Shown piece after piece: positions 1 through 6,687 of a stretch of 12,351 nucleotides of DNA. Location: contig JAYPCO010000031.1 in NCBI GenBank assembly GCA_038124765.1, positions 1 through 12,351 of the forward strand, given 5' to 3'. The DNA is from HIMB59 sp038124765. GTDB taxonomy: Bacteria; Pseudomonadota; Alphaproteobacteria; HIMB59. Each line of letters opens with the position of its first letter. Position 1 is the stretch's first letter. The position numbers and the translations under genes are program-made. The notes below the pieces were generated by a model, which ran no database searches, was not told the origin of the DNA, and saw only the letters and a program-made list of their open reading frames with translations.

Positions 1-589
1 CAATTCTTTCTTCAAACATTTTTGTAATTTCTTTTAAAACCACGATCCTAAAATGATCGGAGAGCTGCTTAATAGATTCAATGTCCTTTGCTAGCTGTTG
101 TTTAGTAGAATAAATAACTAAATTATTACTTAATTGATTTTCAATTAATTTAATTTTTTGTTCTATTTTTTTTGGCAGGAATCCCACAAATAAATATTTT
201 TTATGATTTAAAAAACCACTTAATTGAATTGCTGGAATGAGTGCTGATGCACCAGGGATAGGGTTAATTTTAATGGAATGGTTAATTAAATAATTAATTA
301 ATTGTGATCCTGGGTCGGAAATTAATGGCGAACCAGAGTCAGAGATTAAAGAGAGAACGCGACCAGATTTTAATAAATCTAAAATGTAGTCTTTCTTCTT
401 TTCAAAATCATGATCCGTATATTTTTCCAGTTTTGTGGAAATATTATATTTTTTAAGAAGCTTTTTGCTATTAAGCGTGTTCTCACAAAGTATTAAGTTT
501 GAATTTTTTAAAATATCAATTGCTCTAAATGTGATATCATCTAAATTTCCTATGGGCGTTGAAACTAAATATAAACCTGCAGAGATCAT
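1..589 (-). CDS. rsmI: 16S rRNA 2'-O-ribose methyltransferase RsmI (C1402), 3' end cut off
   Basis: RsmI is a SAM-dependent tetrapyrrole-methylase-fold enzyme that 2'-O-methylates C1402 in the decoding centre of 16S rRNA. About 196 residues are visible; the C-terminal part runs off the left edge. The family blocks are in order: LYLVSTPIGNLDDIT near residues 6-20, SDSGSPLISDPG at 83-94, IPGASALIPA at 111-120, GFLPK near 136-140, and LKEITKMFEE near 185-194. The usual EDTR block near residue 36 reads ENTL here, which is an uncommon substitution. The start is the ATG at 589-587, which gives a normal short N-terminus. It shares the palindrome CATG with the start of the divergent lipoprotein gene, so its promoter must lie inside that gene. 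Pairing of rsmI with a PBP-activator gene is widespread in Proteobacteria (yraL-yraM in E. coli). The identification is secure from the motifs. Confidence 0.93.
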   Translation of the reverse strand, partial: MISAGLYLVSTPIGNLDDITFRAIDILKNSNLILCENTLNSKKLLKKYNISTKLEKYTDHDFEKKKDYILDLLKSGRVLSLISDSGSPLISDPGSQLINYLINHSIKINPIPGASALIPAIQLSGFLNHKKYLFVGFLPKKIEQKIKLIENQLSNNLVIYSTKQQLAKDIESIKQLSDHFRIVVLKEITKMFEERI

Positions 590-1625
590 GACTATTATCA
601 AAAATATAATTTTCTCGATAATATTGATATCTCTTTTTAATTGTGCTCCCACAAACATTCCAACTATTAAAAAGGAACCCCAACAAACTAAGGTTCAAGA
701 TAAAACTGAAACAGTTACTAAACGAGAAAAGCCAAAAGATAAAAAAATTAGCTTTGAATCTATTGATAATGTCTTAATTTTTTTATCGGATGATCAAATT
801 TTAAGATCACTATTTTATGATGTTTTTGTAAGTGAAATAAAAAACTATAACCATATTACACAAGCAAATTTTATTTATAGTTTTGATGAAATAAAAGAGC
901 CTATTAATAACACATTAATAATTGGCCCTATCAATTCAGAAGATTTAAATCAATTAGCTGATCGCCTAGGAGAAAATACTTTTATACTTTCTTTATCTAA
1001 TGATTATTCGCAATTAGATTACTTTGCCTCTAATGAGATAATTTTTATTCCCAATAGCCCATATCTTCATGTTTTAAAGCTAGGCCCCTATATAGAAAAC
1101 TTAAGATCGGTAGGCGTGCTATATAAACAAAATGATTATGGATTAAAAGTTAGTCAATATTTTAAACAAACATATCCTTTGATTTTTACAAAGTTTATGT
1201 CTTACGGCGATAGTGCCACAAATATAGAATTATCAGTGGAAATGATGGGTAATTTGGAAAACTTTGAAAAAATTATTATTATTGATGATACTTTTTCTTT
1301 TAAAGATTTAATTGGTTATCTTGCTACAGATAAAAAAACCTACCCCCTGGAAAATATTTATTTAATAGATAATTTTTTAGAGCAAAGAAATAATGCAGAA
1401 AATTATTACCAGCCTATTAATCGAACCAATATTTTGGAAATTGATTTAACTCAAATGGATGAGCCGCATCGAGAGTATTTATTTAAATCTTCAGTAGAAC
1501 TATCTTTATCAATTGCAGACCAAATTTTAAAAAATAATTTTGTACCAGATTATGTTACCAGTCGTGATATGGGAAACTTAATTATAGAAAATCAAATGAT
1601 ATTATACCCTATAGTTTTTGATTAG
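588..1625 (+). CDS. Penicillin-binding-protein-activator-like periplasmic lipoprotein (LppC/YraM-type)
   Basis: The chosen ATG at 588 gives 345 residues with a lipoprotein-type N-terminus: Lys5, a hydrophobic run to about residue 17, then LFNC with Cys19 as the probable lipidation site. The -1 Asn is not ideal for a lipobox. A longer frame opens at 435, but it would bury this signal peptide behind 51 residues read through rsmI, so it was not used. A Lys/Glu-rich linker (about 25-50) is followed by a periplasmic-binding-protein-like fold. LIIGPINSEDLNQLA, a SLSND block and VGVLYKQNDYG match the pattern of alphaproteobacterial PBP activators. Relatives such as LpoA stimulate peptidoglycan synthases from the outer membrane; that role is inferred from family and neighbourhood. 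The 3' end overlaps the convergent rdgB by 17 bases. A branched-chain-amino-acid-binding lipoprotein is the alternative reading. Confidence 0.75.
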   Translation: MTIIKNIIFSIILISLFNCAPTNIPTIKKEPQQTKVQDKTETVTKREKPKDKKISFESIDNVLIFLSDDQILRSLFYDVFVSEIKNYNHITQANFIYSFDEIKEPINNTLIIGPINSEDLNQLADRLGENTFILSLSNDYSQLDYFASNEIIFIPNSPYLHVLKLGPYIENLRSVGVLYKQNDYGLKVSQYFKQTYPLIFTKFMSYGDSATNIELSVEMMGNLENFEKIIIIDDTFSFKDLIGYLATDKKTYPLENIYLIDNFLEQRNNAENYYQPINRTNILEIDLTQMDEPHREYLFKSSVELSLSIADQILKNNFVPDYVTSRDMGNLIIENQMILYPIVFD

Positions 1626-2196
1626 ATAATTTTTTAAAAGCATCATAGCGGTGCGAACACAGCATTTTTTCTTCACTGCTCATTTCAGCAAAAGTTTTAG
1701 TATTATTTTCAGGAATAAAATAGGGGTCATATCCAAAGCCATTTTTGCCTTTTGGGCTTGGCAAAATTGTTCCTTTGACTTGACCTAAAACAGTTACCGG
1801 AGGCCCTTCTCCTACTAGGGATAAAGAGCAATAGAATATTGCTTCAATGATGTCTTTATTTAGCTGAGTATAGATGTAATCAATTACCTTTTGCTCTCCG
1901 CCCATCTCTTTACCAGCACGTGCAGTTTTAATGCCAGGAAAGTTATTAAAATTATTGACAATAAAGCCGCTGTCGTCACTTAATGTTTTTAAATTTAAAT
2001 TTTGAAAATAAAATATTGATTTAATTTTTGAGTTCTCATCAAAATCATTTCCATTTTCATCGGGCTCGATCGATAGGTTAAAATCTTTTAAATTTAAAAT
2101 TGTATAATTTTTAAATAGCTGAAAATGATTTATGTAGTAATGAAACTCTTTTAGTTTACCTTGATTGCCGGTCCCTAAAAGGATTTTATTTTGCAA
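1609..2196 (-). CDS. rdgB: RdgB/HAM1 non-canonical purine NTP pyrophosphatase (dITP/XTP)
   Basis: RdgB hydrolyses dITP, ITP and XTP to the monophosphate and pyrophosphate, keeping deaminated purines out of nucleic acids. The 195-residue protein has full family length and the expected blocks. The N-terminal TGNQGK (residues 9-14) is the T/S-x-N-x-x-K nucleotide-binding motif. SDDSG at 73-77 holds the acidic catalytic residues and is followed by FPGIKTARAG. FGYDP lies at 154-158, TFAEM near 168-172 and SHR at 181-183. The start at 2196 lies inside the 3' end of rph (11-base overlap), so the pair is probably co-transcribed and translationally coupled. Its 3' end overlaps the convergent lipoprotein gene. 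Adjacency of rph and rdgB next to hrcA-grpE is a common alphaproteobacterial arrangement. Confidence 0.95.
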   Translation of the reverse strand: MQNKILLGTGNQGKLKEFHYYINHFQLFKNYTILNLKDFNLSIEPDENGNDFDENSKIKSIFYFQNLNLKTLSDDSGFIVNNFNNFPGIKTARAGKEMGGEQKVIDYIYTQLNKDIIEAIFYCSLSLVGEGPPVTVLGQVKGTILPSPKGKNGFGYDPYFIPENNTKTFAEMSSEEKMLCSHRYDAFKKLSNQKL

Positions 2197-2911
2197 TTGC
2201 TTCTTTTTGTGCTGCGAAAATGGAAGGCATAGATCCTTCTACTAAGGAAATAAAATCTAAAATAGTCTCTTTGCTAAACTTGGCTTCTTCGCCAGTTGAT
2301 TGAAATTCTATAAACTGACCATCTCCCGCCATCACTACATTACAATCAACTTCCGCTCCTGAGTCTTCAATGTAATCCAGATCAATACAGGGGGTTCCCT
2401 TGACCACACCCACGGATATTGCAGCTACTTGATTCACTATAATTGCTTTATGGAGATTAAATTTTTCTTGATAGTTTTTAATAGATCTTGCTAGGCTCAC
2501 ATACCCACCAATAATCGATGCTGTTCTTGTTCCACCATCAGCACTAATTACATCACAGTCAATTTTAATTGTTCTCTCCCCTAAGATATCTAAATTAACT
2601 GCACATCGTAAACTTCTTCCAATCAATCTTTGAATTTCTTGCGTTCTCCCTGACTGTTTTCCTTTGGCTGCCTCTCGGTCCATTCTCTCTGAGGTTGAAG
2701 AGGGAAGCATACCGTATTCTGCAGTTAACCAACCTTTACCAGAGTTTCTTAAAAAACCGGGCACTCTGTCTTCCATAATGGCAGAGCAAATTACATGGGT
2801 ATTGCCCAATTTCACCATACAAGAAGATGGGTTATTAGGTTGGATATGAGTAATAATCTCTAATGATCTTATTTGATTAAGCTCTCGCTGACTTCTTGAA
2901 TATCCGGACAT
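2186..2911 (-). CDS. rph: Ribonuclease PH (tRNA 3'-end phosphorolytic exonuclease)
   Basis: RNase PH trims the 3' ends of tRNA precursors by phosphorolysis and works as a ring of six subunits. The 241 residues match the usual length of about 238. Highly conserved blocks are GWLTAEYGMLP at 60-70, RMDREAAKGKQSGRTQEIQ near 76-94 (with the phosphate-binding Arg of SGRTQEIQ at about 89), and CDVISADGGTRTASI near 119-133. A C-terminal DLDYIEDSGAEVDCNVVMAG block carries the conserved acidic active-site residues. The start at 2911 faces hrcA across a 39-base gap that contains a perfect 6-3-6 palindrome. No clear Shine-Dalgarno is visible. The N-terminus (SGYSRSQRELNQIR) diverges from the usual MRPSGR start but keeps the arginines. 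It overlaps rdgB downstream. Confidence 0.96.
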   Translation of the reverse strand: MSGYSRSQRELNQIRSLEIITHIQPNNPSSCMVKLGNTHVICSAIMEDRVPGFLRNSGKGWLTAEYGMLPSSTSERMDREAAKGKQSGRTQEIQRLIGRSLRCAVNLDILGERTIKIDCDVISADGGTRTASIIGGYVSLARSIKNYQEKFNLHKAIIVNQVAAISVGVVKGTPCIDLDYIEDSGAEVDCNVVMAGDGQFIEFQSTGEEAKFSKETILDFISLVEGSMPSIFAAQKEAIAK

Positions 2912-2917
2912 ATTTTA

Positions 2918-2932
2918 TACTTTAGTAAAGTA
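2918..2932. promoter_or_regulatory. Perfect 6-3-6 palindrome between rph and hrcA, candidate operator
   Basis: TACTTT-AGT-AAAGTA is an exact inverted repeat lying in the 39-base gap between the divergent rph and hrcA start codons. It starts 6 bases from the rph ATG, where that gene's ribosome site should be, and lies 18 bases upstream of the hrcA ATG. A TATACT hexamer (2916-2921) overlaps its left arm and could be a -10 element for hrcA. It does not match CIRCE (TTAGCACTC-N9-GAGTGCTAA), so HrcA autoregulation through this site is not supported. A role as a shared operator is inference; AT-rich sequence produces short palindromes easily. Confidence 0.3.
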
Positions 2933-2950
2933 CAAAATTAATAAGCGATT

Positions 2951-3973
2951 ATGAACAAAAAAATAATGGACATTGGAGATCGTGCAAAGTCGATTTTCAA
3001 ATTATTAGTAGAAAACTATCTTGTGACAGGAGAGCCGTTAGGTTCTAAGTCTATAAGCTCTAAAATTAATAATCAGCTATCACCCGCAACAATTAGAAAT
3101 GTTTTAAATGAAATTAACTTTCATGGGTTAATTCAGCGAGATCATTTTTCAGCTGGAAGCATCCCCTCTGATTTTGGTTTGCAGTTTTATACACAGGCCT
3201 TGTTAGAGCCAGGCGCGATAAGCAGCAAAGAAAAAGAAATAATTGATAAGACCTCTAAAAACTCACAGGATTTGAAAGACTATGAGGGCATTACGCATAT
3301 ATTAAATGGCCTCTCCAAACAAACCAGTCTTGTTATTAATAATGAAAAAATTCTCAAAATAAAAAAAATCCAATTTCATAAAATTGATAATTCTAGAGTG
3401 ATTTTTATCATTGAACATGAGGACGGCACTACCTCTAACCGCCTTATTGAAACTGAAAGTAATATTGAAACAAGAGACCTTAATACGATTAGTTTATTTT
3501 TAGACAGATTTACCACTTCTAGAACGCCCTCTGAGATTGATAAAAGCATTGGCGAATTTATTAAATCGACGGATCAAGAAATTTCTCAAACTACTAAATT
3601 GTTATTAGAGAAAGGTGTAAAAATTGAAAAATCAGAAAAATCAGAAAAATTTTTTGTCAGAGGACTGCCTGATTTAATCAAAAATGATTTAGGAGCGGAC
3701 TTGGATAGCTTGAATGAATTACTAAGCGATATAGAAACAGGAAAAATGGCGTCAAAAATGATCAAGGCCTTGAAAAAGTCGAAGGGAGTACAAATATTTA
3801 TTGGCAGTAATACAAATTTATTTAAAAATGCAAACCTATCGATGATATTTTCTAACTATAAAACTGAAAGTGGATTAACCGGAGCCATCGGTGTTATAGG
3901 GCCTAAGCGCATTGATTACCAACGCATTGTACCGATAGTGAGCTATATATCAGAAATAATATCAAAAAAATAA
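2951..3973 (+). CDS. hrcA: Heat-inducible transcription repressor HrcA
   Basis: HrcA represses chaperone genes by binding CIRCE operators, with GroEL stabilising the active repressor. The 340-residue protein has the N-terminal winged helix (about residues 10-75), with YLVTGEPLGSKSIS followed by LSPATIRNVLNEINFHGLI. The block usually read as SAGRIP-T-D-GLR-Y appears as SAGSIPSDFGLQFY, so one conserved Arg is Ser. The C-terminal block GAIGVIGPKRIDYQRIVPIV (20 residues, near 315-334) is diagnostic. A short 9-base repeat encodes EKSEKSEK in mid-protein. The start at 2951 has no obvious Shine-Dalgarno. An internal ATG at 2966 is possible but leaves a shorter lead into the helix. grpE follows after 13 bases, so the two form an operon. 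No CIRCE was found upstream of hrcA, grpE or dnaK. Confidence 0.92.
   Translation: MNKKIMDIGDRAKSIFKLLVENYLVTGEPLGSKSISSKINNQLSPATIRNVLNEINFHGLIQRDHFSAGSIPSDFGLQFYTQALLEPGAISSKEKEIIDKTSKNSQDLKDYEGITHILNGLSKQTSLVINNEKILKIKKIQFHKIDNSRVIFIIEHEDGTTSNRLIETESNIETRDLNTISLFLDRFTTSRTPSEIDKSIGEFIKSTDQEISQTTKLLLEKGVKIEKSEKSEKFFVRGLPDLIKNDLGADLDSLNELLSDIETGKMASKMIKALKKSKGVQIFIGSNTNLFKNANLSMIFSNYKTESGLTGAIGVIGPKRIDYQRIVPIVSYISEIISKK
3626..3650 (+). repeat. 9-base tandem repeat inside hrcA
   Basis: Two and a half or more copies of GAAAAATCA lie in frame and encode an E-K-S tripeptide repeat in the HrcA middle region. The repeat is in frame and does not disturb the gene. It is probably replication slippage in low-complexity AT-rich sequence. 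Confidence 0.5.
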
Positions 3974-3974
3974 T

Positions 3975-3982
3975 AAGGAAGG
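3975..3982 (+). promoter_or_regulatory. Strong Shine-Dalgarno for grpE
   Basis: AAGGAAGG lies directly after the hrcA stop codon and four bases before the grpE ATG at 3987. It fixes the grpE start and stands out in a window where most genes have weak or no visible ribosome sites. It implies independent, efficient translation of grpE from the hrcA-grpE transcript. Confidence 0.7.
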
Positions 3983-3986
3983 CAAT

Positions 3987-4631
3987 ATGAGCGAAGAACA
4001 AAAAAATAATTCAACTGAAGAGATTAAAGAACAAGAAGAAAATATTGAGACTAATGAAAATCAAGAAGAAGCATCTTCCTCAGAAGAAAACGAACAACAA
4101 CAAACTGAAGATACGCCCGAAGAAATTATTAAAAAATTAAATGATGAAATCGATAGTTTAAAAGACCAACGATTAAGAGCAGTAGCAGAACTAGAAAATT
4201 TTAGACGAAGAGCTGAGAAAGACCAGTCGGATGCTCTTAAATATGGCATGGCTAATTTTGCAAAAGAAATTATCAATATCAAAGATAACATTGAAAGAGC
4301 TTTGTCTAGTATATCAGAAGATGCTCGTAAAAATGAAAGCATTAAACCAGTCGTAGAAGGTTTAGATTTAATTGCCCAATCCACAGCAACTACTTTTGAA
4401 AAAATTGGAATTAAAAAAATTGATAGTTTAAATCAAAAGTACGATCATAACTTTCATCAAGCAATGATGGAAATTGAAAAAGATGATTGTGAGCCAGGGA
4501 CGATTGTTCAAGAGTTAATTCCGGGGTATACGCTTCATGAAAGACTTTTAAGACCTGCTATGGTTGGGGTATCGAAGAAGCCCGCCACACAAGATAAAGA
4601 AGAAACAAACTCGGACAATCAAGAGTCTTAA
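3987..4631 (+). CDS. grpE: GrpE, nucleotide exchange factor of DnaK
   Basis: GrpE dimerises and releases ADP from DnaK, resetting the Hsp70 cycle. The 214-residue protein begins with about 45 very Glu/Gln/Asn-rich, probably disordered residues. A long helical/coiled-coil region follows, containing the family block AVAELENFRRRAEKD and YGMANFAKEII. The C-terminal beta domain carries the signature HQAMMEIE, GTIVQELIPGYTLHERLLRPAMVGVSK. A short Lys/Glu/Asn-rich tail ends the protein. The start is supported by AAGGAAGG just upstream. It sits 13 bases after hrcA and 105 bases before dnaK, with a separate heat-shock-type promoter in that gap, so dnaK can be transcribed independently. The identification is secure. 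Confidence 0.96.
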   Translation: MSEEQKNNSTEEIKEQEENIETNENQEEASSSEENEQQQTEDTPEEIIKKLNDEIDSLKDQRLRAVAELENFRRRAEKDQSDALKYGMANFAKEIINIKDNIERALSSISEDARKNESIKPVVEGLDLIAQSTATTFEKIGIKKIDSLNQKYDHNFHQAMMEIEKDDCEPGTIVQELIPGYTLHERLLRPAMVGVSKKPATQDKEETNSDNQES

Positions 4632-4665
4632 AAACTACTAAAATCAATAAATTTAACCAGAGGGG

Positions 4666-4692
4666 TTGAATAAATATAAGACAAACCCATAT
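4666..4692 (+). promoter_or_regulatory. Sigma-32 (RpoH)-type heat-shock promoter of dnaK
   Basis: TTGAA at 4666-4670, a 15-base spacer, then CCCATAT at 4686-4692. This agrees with the RpoH consensus (CTTGAA, 13-15 bases, CCCCATNT) in both boxes and in spacing, lacking only the leading C of each box. Transcription would start near 4700, leaving a leader of about 37 bases before the dnaK ATG at 4737. A run of three C in the -10 box is otherwise rare in this AT-rich intergenic sequence. The match is by eye to the known consensus; the start site is inferred. Confidence 0.65.
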
Positions 4693-4721
4693 AACTAATA
4701 GTTTATTAAGATTTAAAATTT

Positions 4722-4727
4722 AAGGAC
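4722..4727 (+). promoter_or_regulatory. Ribosome binding site of dnaK
   Basis: AAGGAC lies nine bases before the ATG at 4737, at the long end of normal spacing. It supports that start, which also gives the invariant MAKVIGIDLGTTNS N-terminus. Confidence 0.55.
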
Positions 4728-4736
4728 AAGTAAAAA

Positions 4737-6665
4737 ATGGCAAAAGTAATTGGTATAGATTTAGGAACCACCAACTCATGTGTGGCTATCATGGATGGTA
4801 AAAATCCAAAAGTAATTGAAAATTCTGAAGGCGCAAGAACCACTCCCTCTGTAGTGGCATTCACTGAAAGCGAAAAATTAATTGGTCAGCCTGCAAAAAG
4901 ACAAGCGGTGACAAATCCAGAAAATACACTGTACGCAGTAAAAAGATTTATCGGACGTAGTTTTGATGATGCAACTGTTCAAAAAGATGTTTCGCTCTCA
5001 CCCTTCAAAATTATTAAAGGGAATAATGGTGATGCGTGGGTAGAAGCTAGAGGAGAAAAATATAGTCCAAGTCAAATTTCTGCTTTTATTTTACAAAAAA
5101 TGAAAGAGACAGCAGAGGCTTATACTGGCGAAACAATTACTCAAGCAGTGATCACTGTTCCTGCTTACTTCAATGATGCACAAAGACAAGCAACAAAAGA
5201 TGCGGGTAAAATTGCAGGTCTTGAAGTTTTAAGAATTATTAACGAACCCACTGCTGCATCATTAGCATACGGCCTAGATAAAAAACAATCAGGCACTGTA
5301 GTGGTTTATGACTTAGGTGGCGGAACATTTGACGTCTCCATCTTAGAAGTAGGCGATGGTGTTTTTGAAGTTAAATCCACTAACGGCGACACGCACTTAG
5401 GCGGCGAAGATTTTGATTTAAGAATAATTGATTTCCTTGCAGATGAATTTAAAAAAGATCAAGGCATTGATTTAAAAAAAGATAAACTTGCACTGCAACG
5501 TTTAAAAGAAGCGGCAGAAAAAGCGAAGATCGAATTATCCAGCTCTACTCAAACAGATGTTAACCTTCCTTTTATTACAGCTGATCAATCTGGTCCTAAA
5601 CACTTAAATGTCAAATTAACAAGAGCTAAACTGGAAGAGCTCGTTGATGATTTACTACAAAAAACAATTGAGCCTTGTAAAAAAGCTTTAAAAGATGCTG
5701 GTCTATCAGCTTCAGAGATCAATGAAGTAATTCTAGTGGGCGGCATGACAAGAATGCCTAAAGTGACTGAAATTGTTAAAAACTTCTTTGGTAAAGACCC
5801 AAGTAAAGGTGTTAACCCTGATGAAGTGGTGGCCATGGGAGCTGCAATCCAGGCAGGCGTGTTACAAGGCGATGTAAAAGATGTACTTTTACTTGATGTT
5901 ACACCGTTATCCTTAGGTATTGAAACCTTAGGCGGCGTATTTACTAAGTTAATTGAAAGAAATACAACCGTTCCCACTAAGAAAAGCCAGGTCTTCTCCA
6001 CGGCAGAAGACAATCAAAATGCAGTGACCATTCGAGTTTTCCAAGGGGAAAGAGAAATGGCGGCGGATAATAAACTACTTGGTCAGTTTGATTTAGTGGG
6101 CATCCCACCTGCACCAAGAGGCACACCGCAAATCGAAGTAACATTTGATATTGATGCGAATGGTATCGTGAACGTATCAGCCAAAGATAAATCTACCGGT
6201 AAAGAGCAACAAATTAAAATTCAAGCTTCAGGTGGTTTATCAGATGAAGAAATTGAAAAAATGGTTAAAGACGCAGAAGCCAACGCGGAAGAAGATAAGA
6301 AAAAGCGTGAAGGTGTCGATGCGAAAAACCAAGCTGATAGTCTTGTTTTCCAAGTAGAGAAGAACTTAAAAGAACATGGCGATAAAATTAGCGCGGACGA
6401 TAAATCTAAAATTGAAAGTGATTTAAAAGATTTAAAAGAAGCCTTAGAGAAGGGTGATGTGGATACTATTAAACAAAAAACCCAAGATCTCACTCAGTCC
6501 TCTATGAAGATGGGTGAAGCAATGTACAAGGATCAGCAAGCGCAAGGCGCAGCGGGCGGTACAGAGCAACCTCAGGCAGATAGTGGCGCACAATCAAAAG
6601 AAGATGATGTGATTGATGCAGACTATGAAGAAGTAGACGACGATAAAAAAGCAAGCGGACAGTAA
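4737..6665 (+). CDS. dnaK: Chaperone protein DnaK (Hsp70)
   Basis: DnaK binds exposed hydrophobic peptides in an ATP-controlled cycle with DnaJ and GrpE. The 642 residues are of normal length. All three Hsp70 signatures are present: IDLGTTNSCV at 7-16, VYDLGGGTFDVSIL at 190-203 (Thr197 corresponds to the autophosphorylated Thr199 of E. coli), and VILVGGMTRMPKV near 330-345. The interdomain linker DVLLLDVTPLSLGIE, the substrate-binding domain, a Lys/Glu-rich helical lid and an acidic tail with DADYEEVDDD complete it. Codon use is richer in G/C than the flanking genes, as expected for a conserved, highly expressed gene. dnaJ follows after 22 bases. Expression is probably from the RpoH-type promoter just upstream. 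Confidence 0.99.
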   Translation: MAKVIGIDLGTTNSCVAIMDGKNPKVIENSEGARTTPSVVAFTESEKLIGQPAKRQAVTNPENTLYAVKRFIGRSFDDATVQKDVSLSPFKIIKGNNGDAWVEARGEKYSPSQISAFILQKMKETAEAYTGETITQAVITVPAYFNDAQRQATKDAGKIAGLEVLRIINEPTAASLAYGLDKKQSGTVVVYDLGGGTFDVSILEVGDGVFEVKSTNGDTHLGGEDFDLRIIDFLADEFKKDQGIDLKKDKLALQRLKEAAEKAKIELSSSTQTDVNLPFITADQSGPKHLNVKLTRAKLEELVDDLLQKTIEPCKKALKDAGLSASEINEVILVGGMTRMPKVTEIVKNFFGKDPSKGVNPDEVVAMGAAIQAGVLQGDVKDVLLLDVTPLSLGIETLGGVFTKLIERNTTVPTKKSQVFSTAEDNQNAVTIRVFQGEREMAADNKLLGQFDLVGIPPAPRGTPQIEVTFDIDANGIVNVSAKDKSTGKEQQIKIQASGGLSDEEIEKMVKDAEANAEEDKKKREGVDAKNQADSLVFQVEKNLKEHGDKISADDKSKIESDLKDLKEALEKGDVDTIKQKTQDLTQSSMKMGEAMYKDQQAQGAAGGTEQPQADSGAQSKEDDVIDADYEEVDDDKKASGQ

Positions 6666-6687
6666 ACTTAGTTCGTACTGAATTATA

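Noticed and set aside
435..587. N-terminal extension of the lipoprotein frame back to 435
   Set aside because: It is antisense to rsmI codons with clear motifs and would hide a good lipoprotein signal beginning at 588.
2664..2849. Plus-strand frame opposite the rph start
   Set aside because: Antisense shadow of highly conserved RNase PH blocks.
2890..2921. Sigma-32 promoter for hrcA using CTTGAA at 2895-2900
   Set aside because: The -35 resembles the consensus, but the region 15 bases downstream reads TATACTT with no CCCAT, so the match is one-sided.
4061..4384. Open minus-strand frame opposite grpE
   Set aside because: Ser/Leu-rich antisense shadow of a well-conserved GrpE; no motif or ribosome site.
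5585..6493. Open minus-strand frames opposite dnaK
   Set aside because: Antisense shadows of the conserved DnaK coding sequence; composition is explained by the sense codons.
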